Positions 35,641-48,409 of a stretch of 64,000 nucleotides of DNA are shown here, piece after piece (the first letter of the stretch is position 1; each line of letters opens with the position of its first letter). The notes beneath the pieces are model-generated. The model ran no database searches and had not been told where the DNA came from. It saw only the letters and a list, made by a program, of their open reading frames with translations. The stretch is from Perkinsus marinus ATCC 50983 (taxonomy: Eukaryota; Perkinsozoa; Perkinsida; Perkinsidae). Where the stretch lies: positions 143,004 to 207,003 of the forward strand of contig NW_003210195.1 in the NCBI RefSeq assembly GCF_000006405.1. Direction: 5' to 3'. The translations under genes and the position numbers were made by a program.

Positions 35641-37630
35641 TAGTAGCAGGTATCGGGTATGTATGGGGAGTACTCAAGATATAGATCAGTATTCATGCGA
35701 CCGCCCACTGATGATGATAGATCATACAGTCTTACCATCGCGAATAAGGTATGATCAAGATGCTTGTGGGAGTATCATCATATTTGGACTCGGTTACTGT
35801 AGATCAGGTGTGACGTATGTGAAGAAATACTCAAGCACCTTCTGCCCAGTGCGAGGAGCTTGACTGATATCGATGACATACTAGATGTGTTAGAGAGTAT
35901 CGCTGTCAATGTTCAGCACTGTGATATGCGGCTTCCATATAGGCCATGTAGACGAGGATACAGTGGAGAAAAGTAGCGACCCCCAAGTAAATAGGATCAA
36001 TCTTAGTAAAATTGGATGCAACAAGCACTTTAAAGACTCTCTTTTGGCAAGGGGTAGGGTAACGGATGGCGGTGTATTCCCCCTGTAGCCATGCCTTCTA
36101 GGTTTCCATATCGGGCCTTGTCACGATCATCTCGGCCCGCCCCACACAGATGATAAGAGTAGCGAGACTTGTCTCAAGAGGGGTACTCCTAGGACAGAAG
36201 CTCAAATGGAGGTGTAACGTGATCCGCTTCAGCTCCCATTGTTGTTATCACTACTCGATCATCGAGAGCACCCGAACAGATATAATCGAGATTTCGATGC
36301 ACTATTCTACGCCTGTGAAGCCACTATAGGGCGTTATGGTGATGATATAGCGGAATACTTAGTAGACCATCACTACAACGATCTTGGAGGGTACGATCGA
36401 AATGTACATCGAAAATGGGAAGGGCTCAGTTTGGATAGGTCTGGTGAGGACACACAAGCGGTGTGCCGGTATGCAGGGCAGTGCATCATCCATAACAGGA
36501 GGCGTCAAAGTAAGAGAGTGGGCCAGCGACTCCTAATCACTGTGGCTAGGTCACAAAAGGGCTACTGCCATGGAGGTGTCAGATGGAGATTTGTGAGTGC
36601 ATGACACGGGAAGTCCTGTTATCGCTTGTGGTTTCTCCTACACGACTCAGCCGTTTGCGTTATTAGACCTAGACCTAGATGTTTCGATGTAGGCTTCCTG
36701 GCCTTGTTGCTTTGATGCAAGCCAACATATCACAATCTTCTAACTCAAAGCAAGAAGCAGTAGGAAGGATCCATGTTACGGACCTCATGCTGCAGCTACA
36801 ATTACCACCTACAACAACACCATCCCCGGAGTCTACCCAATCGATGGCGTGCAGCAGCCAGCAGATATCCTCATCATTGGAAGACCCATCGATGCAGCCC
36901 CATGGTTCTGACTTGACAAGCCCTCAGTCTTCATCAGCAGGAGTGGGAGGGATTGTACCGTTGGTCAGAGGCATTACTAGACGACCAGTGGATGTCAATA
37001 AGCTGGAGTCGATACGAAATGATATAATACGTGGAATTCAAATGTGGTCCATCAACAAGATTGAGCTATTCTCCCACTTCCCGGGCAGCTCAGGATCTTA
37101 TATGTAAGCGGTCTCACAGGTGGGTTATTGGTTGTAATCCATATCTAGGTACAGACGGAGCATTAGCACGGGCAAGGGTATGGATGAATTAACAGACAAC
37201 GTGACGAGCATAACGAGAGCATGCCCCAATAGTGATAGGTCTGTACGGTGTGATAGCCTACCATCGATGGACTCGAGAGACCGGGTTGTACGGTATAATG
37301 AAGGCCTATTAAGGCTGGAGAAAAGCTCCAAGACCGCAGCATTACAGCGTCTGTTACATGTACAGGATCTCCGTTATGAAACTTTCCTTAGCAAGCTAGA
37401 TGATGATAACACTATTAACTCGATGATATCCCATACTGCCCCTCCTACAGGAGTTGCACATACACTGATGAGGCAGAAACGTCTTCGTGCCTGTCGTACG
37501 CGGAATGAGGCGTTCGTATCTCAGAAATCTGCCCGACGATACTGAACATGTCCATCCTGATTACGTGGTGGCAACAGCCTCTGCTATTGCGGTGACCTTC
37601 TCCATATTGCTCTTGATAATCTCCGAATAA
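35640..37630 (+). CDS. Unrecognised protein with C-terminal membrane helix (approximate limits)
   Basis: A row of plus-strand exons reads SARSLTDIDDILDVLESIAV, INLSKIGCNKHFKDSLLARG, NRDFDALFYACEATIGRYGD, then IRNDIIRGIQMWSINKIELF, DRVVRYNEGLLRLEKSSKTA and LRYETFLSKLDDDNTINSMI. It ends with DYVVATASAIAVTFSILLLI and a stop at 37628-37630. The single hydrophobic helix at the very end suggests a tail-anchored membrane protein. A Ser/Pro/Thr-rich linker lies at about 36800-36930. I do not recognise the family and the 5' end is not fixed. Introns of about 35-57 nt are implied between the blocks. Confidence 0.4.
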
Positions 37631-38654
37631 TCCTTCGTTCGTTCCCTCATAACCCAACTAGTAGTGCTGCTCGTTGGTCTCTCTCTGGTCTTGCTAGCAT
37701 CCTATGTATCAGCAGTAGCTTAATATCGATGAACATCGATTGAACATTGTATACATTTGCTTCACTGTCCCTCTCATCTCCCAGACCGTCACACCTTCAA
37801 TGGTGCGATAGCTGGGGGGAGCTTTAGAGGCGTAGCATGCCCCGTTTATGATAGTATTAGTAACCAGGTGAAGGAAGACACTCTATATCCCTCGTTATCA
37901 TGCTAGATGATAGATGTATAAGTGCAGAGTAAACGATCGATGGATGGGTATTTCTGTTGTCAATACTACTTATAAGGTCTATGGCGGTGGTTGAGGTATT
38001 GCCATCATTGTGATCCTTCTACATCTTCCACAGTCCCGCTTGTTCATTCATCTCCCTCCTCCCATGGATCATCATCACATAACTCATCGTTGGCTCGACT
38101 GTGCCTGTTGAACCCGCAATATGTTCCATAGGCAGGCGGGAGGACTCCAATGCTTCTCACTGTCTCCGTATATCGCTACCTCCGAGGTGGCTATTACGCA
38201 AGTATCACAGTGCTTGCATCTATCTATGATCGATTCTAATTCTGAAATCATTCCTAGTTATGGCATTCCACGTCGACTGGGGGGGGGGGGAAACTTAGAT
38301 GATCACTCAACGGACGGAGACCCTGAAACATAAAATATTCCCGAATGACGTTGGTGAGCTTGAAGGGAATCCTTCAAGATAAGGTGGTCATTAGTTTGAT
38401 AGAGGCGGGACCTCTCCACATACTCATTAGGCGATCGAGAGAGTGCCGAGGATCTACCTAGATACACCGGCTACCAGACAGTCCAGTTCTGGTTGCTAAA
38501 AACGTTGGAAGAATGTCTGCTGCCTGTCAGTTACACTATAAGTAGACCCATCCATAGTTCCGTATGCATTGCTTTTACTATCTCGCAGAGGCTTGTTGTG
38601 TTCTCAAGTATAAATCTGTCTCAATCCATCGGTCAATCTATCTTTGTAGTCTTC
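37631..38654. other. Intergenic region with a 12-G run
   Basis: About 1 kb with no supported gene. A run of twelve G lies at 38279-38290. The dynein light intermediate chain promoter should be near its right end. Confidence 0.4.
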
Positions 38655-40546
38655 ATGGCGGCCACCGTTGTGAACTCTTCGTCACCATCAGCGGCAGAGA
38701 ATAGCAGTAAGTGGCAGCAGTTCCTCTCCTCGCAGACGGCTAGTGATACAGGAGGGACCTTGGGCAGGGACCATGCATCGGTCATTATAGCTCTAGTGTT
38801 CAATCTGCACAAGGTCATCACCATTTACAGGTCCTCATCGTTGGTGTGCCGGGCTGTGGTAAACGGACACTCTTGAAATCCATTGCCTTCGATATCGAAC
38901 GCCAACTCGCTCGCAATAGGAACCCTGGCTTCTATCATGGTAACAGATAACAGCTTTAGTGCAGTATAGACTTTCATATGCAGGCAATTCCTCTCGAGGA
39001 CCATCCAGGCCTCCAATTAGCAGTATAAGCAGGATCTCAACAGGATGTCAGGGAAATGAAGACGTGAAGAACAGAGCAGCGTCGACGAATGGTATCCCGC
39101 CATCATTTAATGGGGATTCCTCGTTATCCCTCTAGTTGTATCGGAGAGCGACGAGTCATTACTAGCGGCCTCCATGGCGGCTCAAGCGGCCATTGCAGGG
39201 GTTGTACCTCGGATGGCTCCCATAGATTATGGATACTTACCAGCCGTGACGATGGCACAGAAAGACAAGGACAACAACATGACTGTTGAGCTAGGTAAGG
39301 CATACCCTCATACTATGTCTGCCCCGTAACGAGGACTCAGGTACGCTGTCTCTAGTATATTGTGAACACTCTGAACATGCTAATCTGATTAGCGAAGGAC
39401 TACTGCGAAGCTCCATAGCCCATGCCAGATTTGCAGCCGTCATATGTCTTGACATGATGCATCTCGAGAGTGTTATAGGCAACTTCGAATCCCATATTGG
39501 GACCATATCACAGTAGTCTCCTGCTTAGCTACTATTCATGAGCTCAGCCGTTCATATGCCGTAACTGGTGTTATAGTTGTGCTCGATCGATCAGGATACA
39601 TGGTCCAATATTCGACAGTATTGATATGGGTACTCAAGAGCTACTCTATTCGAAGGTCACACAGACGATACTCAAAGCTAAACATGGTGGGTACTCTATG
39701 GTTTACCTTCGGCCACACTATCTCACAGGTGCCTCGGGGATCACAGAGGCATCCGAGGATCTGGAATGGCTGAGTAATCGAGGTTTCCCCTTGATAATTG
39801 TAGCCGAACCACGAGCCTCTCACCCTGGTACGAGTTTCGATAGGTATTAATGCGCTGCGACGCATTTGGTAAGATTGATCCCATGAAGTGGCGTCCGGTG
39901 CTCGTACACCTCAGACATCGTGCTAGCCAGTATGGCGCGACTATAATGTGAGCCTTCCATTTACTGCTGTACGTTGATGGCTCGGTTCTATCAGAGCTAC
40001 TGATGGATCCGAGTTCTCTAGCTTACGCGAGTGCGATGCGATAACCGCTGGGATAACAGCACGAAATGGACGGATATTGTGAGCAGCCTTCCCATAGTGA
40101 GTGAACGCTCATGCCAGTTACGAGCATCTGGTGGCACAAATATACGGGAGGACACTACCAGACAAGCGAGGAGATGATGGAGGGAAGGCACTGCTTTGCT
40201 TGTCACCGGGGCAAGACGGCGGACCTGATGCGTTCCGCCATTCACTCAACGTTGAGGATGCCGAGTTCCTGTGTAGCCAAGCCTCTAGCGGCCTCCAGCT
40301 GTGATGATCTGTCTTTCAGCTCGTCCTATTGAAACCTTTTTTGATTCGGATTCTGATGAAGAGAGAGTGAGGGAAGAAGAGGTGGATAATCAATCCGTCA
40401 TACACTTATGTGACCAACAATTCTTAGGCTCAACCAGTTACTACGGTAGACAGCATGAAGGTATTCTTGAGTCGCATGGCAGAGAGGATGCCCGCGCCAA
40501 TGAATGCACCGTCTTCTCCACAGACAGCGACGACTCCGGTTACTAA
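38655..40546 (+). CDS. Cytoplasmic dynein light intermediate chain (DLIC) homologue
   Basis: Start MAATVVNSSSPSAAENSSKW; a 50-nt intron then gives VLIVGVPGCGKRTLLKSIAF, a P-loop (GVPGCGKRT) as in dynein light intermediate chains. Later blocks fit the same family: VELGTLSLVYCEHSEHANLI, SIAHARFAAVICLDMMHLES, SNRGFPLIIVAEP, MKWRPVLVHLRHRASQYGAT and YEHLVAQIYGRTLPDK with a Cys/Ser/Pro stretch after it. The C-terminus is acidic and Ser-rich (FFDSDSDEERVREEEVDNQS) and ends at 40546. DLIC links the dynein heavy chain to cargo adaptors and has a degenerate Ras-like fold. Introns of 46 and 50 nt are clear; those at 38940-39090 and 39840-40100 are not. A general P-loop protein is the alternative. Confidence 0.62.
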
Positions 40547-41671
40547 CAGAAGCTTCTTCCAGGTAGTCATCAGTTGACGCATCACAGTATTGAGATGTTA
40601 TACATCAGAATCTACTTGTGAAGGAACCCGGCAGTAGTGCCCGAAAAGGTGCTCCCGAGGTTAGATGAATGCATGAGATTTCGAGTAAATTAGATAAAGT
40701 TTCTAATAAAATGGAATGTTGTCGAGCTGCGAATGAGAAAGATTATTGTAGGAATCTCGGATGTGCGGTTCGGGCAAAAATCTGCCGGGGCGGACTGTAC
40801 CCCTGCAGCCGTACATCAAATGTAACATCTGAGATAACCATTTTCATTGTCATAATCAACTATTTTACGCTTAGACAATGCATGAACCGTGGCTCAAGGG
40901 TTTGGTAGTAATCTGACGTGGAGCTCTTCGTCGCAGCTAAGTTGAAAGAGTTGTTTACTCGAACATTATGGGTCAACCTATGGGTCTCGACGTTTTACAA
41001 TTGTGTAAGAAAAACCGAGAGCGCAAGGTTTGGATGACATGCAGGAATCGACATAATTGGCGATTCTCGCAATAAAAAGGTTAACAAGAGCGTTGTGAAG
41101 GGAAGGCCTCCCTGGGCGAAATCCGAGAGTTTCAAACATCATATACAGACAGACCGTTGTCAGCCTTAACATCCCATTCACTGAGATCCCACCATGTTCG
41201 AAATTGAACCCTACCTCAACCAGACTGGAAACGGAGTTATGCCGAGATAAAAGTAGAGTTCACACTCCATATCCCAGCAAACCAACACCAGTGAATGCCA
41301 TCATCGGATTAGCTGTTGCCACAAAGATAGACAACCTGACACTGCGGACCACCATAGAAAAGGATTGGAAAAGTGAAAGGGAGGCTATTTGAAGAGTGGA
41401 ACGTTGGCGCGAGTGTTTCAACTTTCGAATTTGTTCAGTAGTAAAATCTACAACACAACTCAATATGTATGGGAAGGGAGATCGATAGGCCGCCGATAGC
41501 TACCAAAAAGACCTGGTTCGCTACGGCTATGAATGAGCTGAAATTTGAATAGGATAATACCTTTGAGGGAATTGACGGGAAAACTTTAGATGCCAGTGAG
41601 GGGAACTCTTGGGCCATCTGACGATTGAACAATCTTGTTCTCAAACTGTAATAAGAATCTTCGGTCGCTAT
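40547..41671. other. Intergenic region, no gene supported
   Basis: About 1.1 kb between convergent genes. Only short overlapping frames are present on either strand and none is protein-like. Slightly AT-rich. Confidence 0.45.
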
Positions 41672-43159
41672 TCATTTTCTGGACACGATATTGTGGATCG
41701 AACCATACCTGTGATGACTGGCGTAAAAACGACACGAGCCTTAGCAGTTGTACTCACAGTCCGTAAACGAATGTGAAAATGGACAATGCAAAAATGAAGA
41801 GCTCTGCCATGAACTTGATAATTCTCTTCTGGTATATTCCTCTCATGCCATGAGCATTGATAAGGCAGGCCTTCCAGTAAAACAACAGGGGCAGCAGCAT
41901 AACCTGAAGATGAAGGCATGCCAACTCAGCGCAGTCTGAAGACGATATCTTACATTGGGCATGCCACACACTGATCCGAGCAAAGATATCATGTCCGTTA
42001 CACCGGGTACAACAGTGGCTAATAAAGCACATATTCCGACAAGGACGGTTCTGACAACATATACTGTGAACTTAGGCGCCTTAGCCGAGATTAGCTTCTC
42101 GCAATCAGTGGCAACGGGGAAAAAGAGTGCAAGGAAATGAGAAGCACAGAGGATAAGGATACATATTATTATAGCATAGCCCTGGGCATTGAGGGTAGAT
42201 GATGTACCCGATATAGCAGTAACAATATCACCATACTTAGCGATGGAATTACCGAAACCTCCGTAACCCGCTACAGTGAGGCATATGTACACAGAGAAGA
42301 TGATAACAAAAGCACCATAGAGAGAAACACCAACCTTGTCGGGCTTTTCCATATTATTCATTACCGATGGTATCATGGCAGTCAAACCGAAGGATGTCAT
42401 AAGGGTACCAAAGGCAGCCCCAAGATCGGAAAAATTGAATAATGAATAGGTTATAGGGTCACCCGTATCTCCACCACCAGCAGCCAGCCTGTTGAAGCCA
42501 GCTACAAGTACCACAGCAACAGTCGCAAAGACTGATATAACACCACCAATAGACAACCATGCTATCAACCTCATCGACCTTATCCATACAAGGAACACCA
42601 TAATAGCTGCATAGATGAGGATCCAACTACTACGATTCAGTACTGGCCATATTCTAAGGGTATTATCAGCGAACAATACGAGTAGTACAACACAGAGACC
42701 AAGCATAAAAATATCCATAGTAACTATAACGGAGGCTCTACCAATAGTGCCGTAAGTCATATACCCCAAGGACTGGTAGGAAGGGAATACTCGATTGCCA
42801 TGAGAATCAGTCGAAGCATAGGCCTGGCAGGCATCAGCGAGATGTTTCCCCATCCATAATGATGATAAACCAGCGAGGAATAACAGCACGTAACCACCTA
42901 TCCATCCTGCCTGTTGCATAACGAGAGGTAAGCCTAGTATACCAATACCAATACAGATCATAACCAGGTTAGCCATCGCTCCAACCGTGGTGGTCTTGCC
43001 TCCTCCTTTGGAACTACTCTCTTCTAAAGAGCTTTCCTGCTTTACTTGATAGTTGAAACTATCAGTCGAAGAAACCACCTCGATCGAGGACCTGCTGCTG
43101 CTCGTCATGATGGCAGGCCCAAAACAGAAGCCCTTAGTAGCACCTTTAGCCAATCCCAT
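41672..43159 (-). CDS. Amino acid/auxin permease family transporter (AAAP, SLC36/38-like)
   Basis: One long exon (about 41988-43159) is followed by two short ones joined by introns of 50 and 49 nt. After a Ser-rich N-terminus of ~55 residues come successive membrane helices: MANLVMICIGIGILGLPLVM, GGYVLLFLAGLSSLWMGKHL, SVIVTMDIFMLGLCVVLLVL, ILIYAAIMVFLVWI, GGVISVFATVAVVLVAGF, then YGAFVIIFSVYICLTVAGYG, YAIIICILILCASHFLALFF and VRTVLVGICALLATVVPGVT. The last exons add VMLLPLLFYWKACLINA and FALSIFTFVYGLYGSIHNIV. The GIGILGLP motif in helix 1 is typical of AAAP proton- or sodium-coupled amino acid carriers. About 470 residues and 10-11 helices. Substrate not predictable. Intron-poor compared with all its neighbours. 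Confidence 0.87.
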
Positions 43160-43225
43160 AACACAGCACTATCAGGAGCACAGTGAAACTATCAGATGGA
43201 CGTCGAGGACATCAGAAGGAACACA

Positions 43226-46200
43226 CTATTCAGAGTCGCTGTCGTCTGAGTCATCATCATCGGATTCCTCCTCCTCCTCATCCTCATCCTCCTCTATCTG
43301 CCCTATCAACTGCGCCATTAGGGGCAGTTCTTGGTATGCATCTGCAGAGATAAGGTGAATAAAGTGGGTACTAGGCTTCTAGGATACCCACCAGGGGCAC
43401 GACTCCACCATGCTAAGAGGTCCTCCTTACTCAAATAGTCATTAGCGTACATGCCCTGAGATACAGTGATGGGTTAGGATGGAACACCGCAGAGGTCAAT
43501 GTTGTTACCCATATAAACAGACAACATTCCTGCTTGAAGTCCTCTCCATATTGGGAACCCCAGGCAGCATCACAAAGAATATCCAGAGCCTCTACCCACC
43601 ACTCTGAGAGGCCTGACTGATCTGTCAAGTAACTGAAGATTGAGGCATTCGTGAGCAAGTGGGCTGCCGCCAGCCGACTTACAGCTCTTCAAGAGCATTA
43701 TCCCAATACTCGTAGAATGATGCCACGATGGGCTGTTTAGGTTTGCTACTATTGCTATCAGTAGTAAGGATCTCACAGCATACTCGTGCAAGGGCCAATA
43801 CAGTAGCCGTCAATAACTCTGGTAGAGGGGCCTAGACAGGAGTAGGCACCACCACCACCTTCAGACACCAGCACTACTACCTGCTCTGTAGTCCGATATA
43901 TTCTCAACTGCTGACACACATGTGATACATCCTGCTTCTCGTCCCAGCCCTCCTTAAAGAAAGCATATACCTGGAGTATGAGGGTTATAAGCTTGCGTTA
44001 TGACTATGGTACTATAACCTCAGTCCTGAAGCCCTTCTTGAATGCATTGTCTCCACTCAACGACTCCCCAACATCATCGTCATCCTCGATAGGCTCTTCA
44101 GTACTCACAGACCCCGGCCTAGATGATCTAGCGGCCTGCAAAAAGCAACAATAAGGATACTACGAGGGCTGCCATGCGCTAACGGCGAACAACTTGATAG
44201 CCTTACGTGGTCCCCACAAGGCTCTCATCACAGTGCAATTCGCGCAGCACGAGCATTCCATGTAAACAAACGCACTGCTGTACGTATGTTAGTTGTGCGT
44301 AGGAGGTTACAACTTCAAGGACTCTTTGATAAGGATTCCTCATTCGAGATTTCCCTAGTACGGAGTCCCTAATACAGACTCCGGATTCCCGAGTGACTTT
44401 CGTCATCACATATCAAACAAGACCGAGCTAAAATTATACTCGATATGTAGTCCATACCACCGCTCGATATGTCCATACTAGAGGACGACATTGAAATTTG
44501 GAAGGAAAAACCACCCCGTGAGGGATTTATAAACGCATCCGACTCCTCTTGCTATGCTCTGAAGTACCTCCATTTTAGCAAGTGCCTGGGCTGTATCCGG
44601 CAATGGGGACTCAATGGTGATTCCATCCACTGGAGGGGCCCTAACCGATGTAGTGATAGTGCCCTCTGGAGGGACCACTACACACTCGATAGTTGTCGAT
44701 GGTGATACAGTGGATCGGGCATGGAGGATAGACCTGTAAGATTCCTTTGCACAAGAGCGACGATACTGATGATGATGACTACCTTCTGATAATAGACCCT
44801 GCTTCTACTACAGCATCCGGCCCTATAATGCTACTCTCCACGACAGCCCCTGCTCCAATCGTAGCTACACCAGGAATATTAATTGTCCGTTAATCCTCGC
44901 TCTACTACCTCCAGGAGCAATGTAGCACTGCTGGAGTTTAGCTGATACATCAATGGTGGCCCTCGTATCAATGAAGGCGACTTCTCCATTAACCTAGTAG
45001 CGCAAGAGTAGTAGCGGATAGAAGGACACCTGGTATCACCTCAGTTATATCGCTACATGCTTGGCCACCAATACCCCATTTAGAATCCTTGCTACCAAAC
45101 AGATGCCTGGACTCTACGTTATGACTGGGCCAAGGGGTTAGGAAGTCTCTAGGTGACTTATCTATCATCATTGTTACTGCCGCCTCGTAGTATGTACCTA
45201 TATACACTCTGCTATGACGACACTGCTGTCCATATAGTAGCATACGTGGGCTAGTGGCTCGGACCAGTTGATGTGGGAGTGGTGGCACTACGCATGCACC
45301 AATCCCAAAGGGGCATACGCCATCATCAAATTTGGCACCAATAGTGAGTTTAACCAAGTCGTCCCGAAGAGACCTGAGACGCAACTTTCGAGAAACTTCC
45401 CCGCGCTAGTATTATGGTACTTATAGTCGGCTTCTTCTTCCAAAAGGCGGAATACATCAGGTGAGAATACATCCCCTAGAGAACCATCGCCTTGTACCTG
45501 ACCACGATTATCGTCCCTCAACCCATGTAGTGTAAATCACTACCCCTGTTCGATAGCGTATCTCCTGGAACTTCGAGGTGGAGCCGAATCCCCAGTGGAG
45601 AAGAGGCTCAGACAGTCCAACGGTTGTGGAGGACGACTCCTCAGCCGACCAGTGCAGCAACTCTCCGGTCATGATACCCTGCTGTTTCAGGTTATCACCG
45701 AGTTCTCCCTTGGCATCCCCGATACCTCCTGTACCCACCACTATGTTCGTTAGAATATCGTCAGATGACGTTGATTCAGTCGAAGCCGACACCTGAATCA
45801 GTGTATATGCTCATTGTACTCCTCGGGGGACGGTGTTACAAAGATCCTTGTCATAAGATATTCCGATTTGGACACCTTCCTCCTGGATGAGTGGTATTCC
45901 AGTATACTATCGTATATAGGCTGACATAGTCCATATCATCAAAATGTGAACGTACCACTGCCAATATTACCTTGACAACACGTGGCTGTGCTAGGGAGTC
46001 TCCCCTCAAGAGAAGGAAATCCTGCTGAGCCAATGGGCACTGAGTTACTCCGGAACCGAATGCCCGAAGTACTTCGCAAATGGACGAGCCTGATAGGAAT
46101 AACCCTGACCCCCTGTTAACTCACTACCACGTTCATTACATGTATCCGGCACACTACTAACAGTCATCCTCTTGCTACGTGTAAGATGGTCTTCTACTGT

Positions 46201-46551
46201 TGGCGTGTTGCACTGACGGCATAGGACATATACACTGCCCAGATTGAGGGTGTCTAGGGCTAAGTCGACAGTACGTTGAAGTAGAGTGGTGCCACCAGGC
46301 AAAGGTAGGAGCCCTGAGTAGCTTACAGTAATGACTTAGTACCATCAAGTAATATCATTACCCGCTATCCTATCCACCTCGGGTCCTTCACCGAATATTG
46401 TATTAGTTTGACAGCCCTCATCGAAGTTCTCGGCTAATACTATACAAGCGTTAACTCTATATTGTGAGGACGTAGGATCGTCCCCGGTATCCACAGCGCC
46501 AGCTTGCTGCTTATTGGCGCCACCTTTAGACCCTCCTCTCTTGCCACCCAT
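43226..46551 (-). CDS. EIF2B5: Translation initiation factor eIF2B epsilon subunit
   Basis: Start MGGKRGGSKGGANKQQ. The nucleotidyltransferase-like domain shows NACIVLAENFDEGCQ, LPGGTTLLQRTVDLALDTLN with VYVLCRQCNTPTVEDHLTRS, AQQDFLLLRGDSLAQPRVVK and SPDVFRLLEEEADYKYHNTS. Left-handed beta-helix repeats follow (ATIDVSAKL...CYIAPGG, ATIGAGAVVESSIIGPDAVV). The C-terminal W2/HEAT domain ends FSYLTDQSGLSEWWVEALDI, SKEDLLAWWSRAPGGYP and an acidic tail (QIEEDEDEEEEESDDDDSD). eIF2B-epsilon is the catalytic part of the guanine exchange factor that reloads eIF2 with GTP; the W2 domain binds eIF2. Domain order and size fit. Many short introns; exons at 43900-44450 are uncertain. The transporter gene starts 66 bp downstream. 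Confidence 0.82.
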
Positions 46552-47217
46552 ATCAATGAGCAAATAACTACAATCAACTACGACCGCCCAGGTCACAACT
46601 TACTCTCTCCGTGATTGTCCTTAGCCCTGTGTAGGACGAGAATGCTATCCAGAACGTTCTGTCCACCGCTACTACCACTCGGCTTCTCACTGGCTCAGCA
46701 CAATGATATGTGCGGTTGCCATCCGTCTACATCGCTTTTTAACACTAGAGCTATTACTCGGATGTACACCGTCCGATGAGGAAGACACCATGGTGGCGGG
46801 CGACTCGCTCGGGGCGAGAGTTACACAACCGTGCTGCTACGTGACTACTGAGGTTAGATCATAGACGATCTATAACGGTTTCATAGAAGAGAGTGTTGTT
46901 GAATCCCCAACACCGCAGAGGTTGGATATCTCATTGATGTTGAAGAGGGGTGACACCCCGCCTCGCGTCACACGATACGCATGATTGTGCACGACTTGGA
47001 GGCAAACTTGGATGTGTATTGCCAAACTCGTGTGGAATATTGCCATTCTTGATTGTGATATAGTCTGCCGGTGTCAAACATGAATTCTCACTGTCAATCT
47101 TGACTGTAACATATCTCGATTGTGACATACTTGAATTCTCAAACTTGCTTATAATATTGTCATTCTTGTCTGCTCACTTGTCAAACTTGCACGGGAAAAG
47201 GTGTAGAAGGTACATGG
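46552..47217. repeat. Intergenic region with degenerate CTTGATTGTGA-like repeats
   Basis: Divergent promoter region between eIF2B-epsilon (minus) and peptidyl-tRNA hydrolase (plus). From about 46980 to 47195 variants of CTTGATTGTGACAT and TTCTCAAACTTG recur irregularly. No gene seen. Confidence 0.5.
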
Positions 47218-48303
47218 ATGGTTAGGATGTTCTCCGTGTTGAAGTGTTGCCATGTCCGTTATAATCCGATACATCGACAACGGAGAGCGGCGGTTACCGC
47301 ATCCACACGACGCCTCAAATCGGACGTTGTATCACCGCCCTCGTCGTCCAAAGTACTGATAGTCTTTCTTGGTAACTATGGTCCTAAATTCGAGGGTACA
47401 CGACATAATGCTGGCTTTGAGGTTGGCGATAGATGTGCCAGCTTATTGGGTTGTACCACTCCTCGGCCATTTCGTAGTTGTAAGCGATGGCTGAGTGATG
47501 TGTGTGAAGTGAAAGGTTTAACCTTCGATTATCTACTGGATATGCGAGGAGATGACCTCATCGACAGGAGGAGCGACAGGTCGAAAGAGGCCACTGATAA
47601 GGTACTAAACTACCTGGTATGCTTGGTATCCGTGGCTGCTCATTCAGAATGGGGTTTGGCGACCGACGTTGGAAAGTGTTAATTTGCTCAAGCCTCGGAC
47701 TTTCATGAATCGCTCTGGGTTAGCTGCCGGGCCAGCATTATCCGATCTGAGGCTAAGAGCTGATGATAGAAACTCGGTGATGACACCGCATTCTGGTTGG
47801 GAGGATTCCTTTCCTTGGGTAGGCAGGTCCTCGTTGTGTGTGATGATTTGACTATACCACTGGGACAACTGAGAATGAAACCAGGTGGTAGTAGCGGTGG
47901 GCAGAACGGTTTGGATAGCATCATAAAAGTAGCCCAATTTCTAATGGAAAATGCCGAGCTCATCTCGTCACCAAGGTAACGCGTACGGAGGAGGTGGCAC
48001 GTCTAAGGATAGGCATGGGGAAGAGAATGATAGGTGGCAGCTTGGAAAAGGTTAAACCTAGCTTAGCTCTGGGCAAGCTCAATGCTGAGGAACAGGCTCT
48101 CTTTTATGAGGTCTCCAAGTATGCTGCACAGGTAGTAGTCGAGGTAGGATGGAATGCGTGTTGTTGGGTGACATCACATTGTGGGTTGTGGGGTCCTGAG
48201 TACATTTGGACAGGTCATCCGGGTTTGGCTCTTTCGTGGCTTCGATTTAGCTGCCAACTTGGCAAACACTATCAAGTTGGATAGACGGGATGAGAGGGCT
48301 TGA
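47218..48303 (+). CDS. PTH1: Peptidyl-tRNA hydrolase, bacterial (Pth) type, probably mitochondrial
   Basis: Introns at 47602-47647, 47777-47826, 47929-47975 and 48144-48213 join the exons in phase. The basic N-terminus ([20 protein letters not shown]) suggests a mitochondrial presequence. Pth motifs are intact: [20 protein letters not shown] (catalytic His region GTRHN), [34 protein letters not shown] with [13 protein letters not shown], and [11 protein letters not shown]. The C-terminus reads [20 protein letters not shown]. The enzyme cleaves peptidyl-tRNA released from stalled ribosomes and recycles tRNA. It is followed after 106 bp by the SET gene on the same strand. Confidence 0.87.
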
Positions 48304-48409
48304 TAGAGCTGCTGCATGATGTTGTTGTTTCCTTGCTCTATACAATCCTTGTGTTCTTGTCATAGTCGTCTATCATCGTATGGCCATAGTTGAACAGTGG
48401 TGATGTTTT

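Noticed and set aside
40880-40905. GGCTCAAG-like string recalling the end of the dinoflagellate/perkinsid spliced leader
   Set aside because: Only the last few bases agree; the rest of the leader and a following donor context are absent. It is not a spliced-leader gene.
41955-42140. Plus-strand frame antisense to the amino acid transporter
   Set aside because: A shadow of the strong minus-strand transporter exon.
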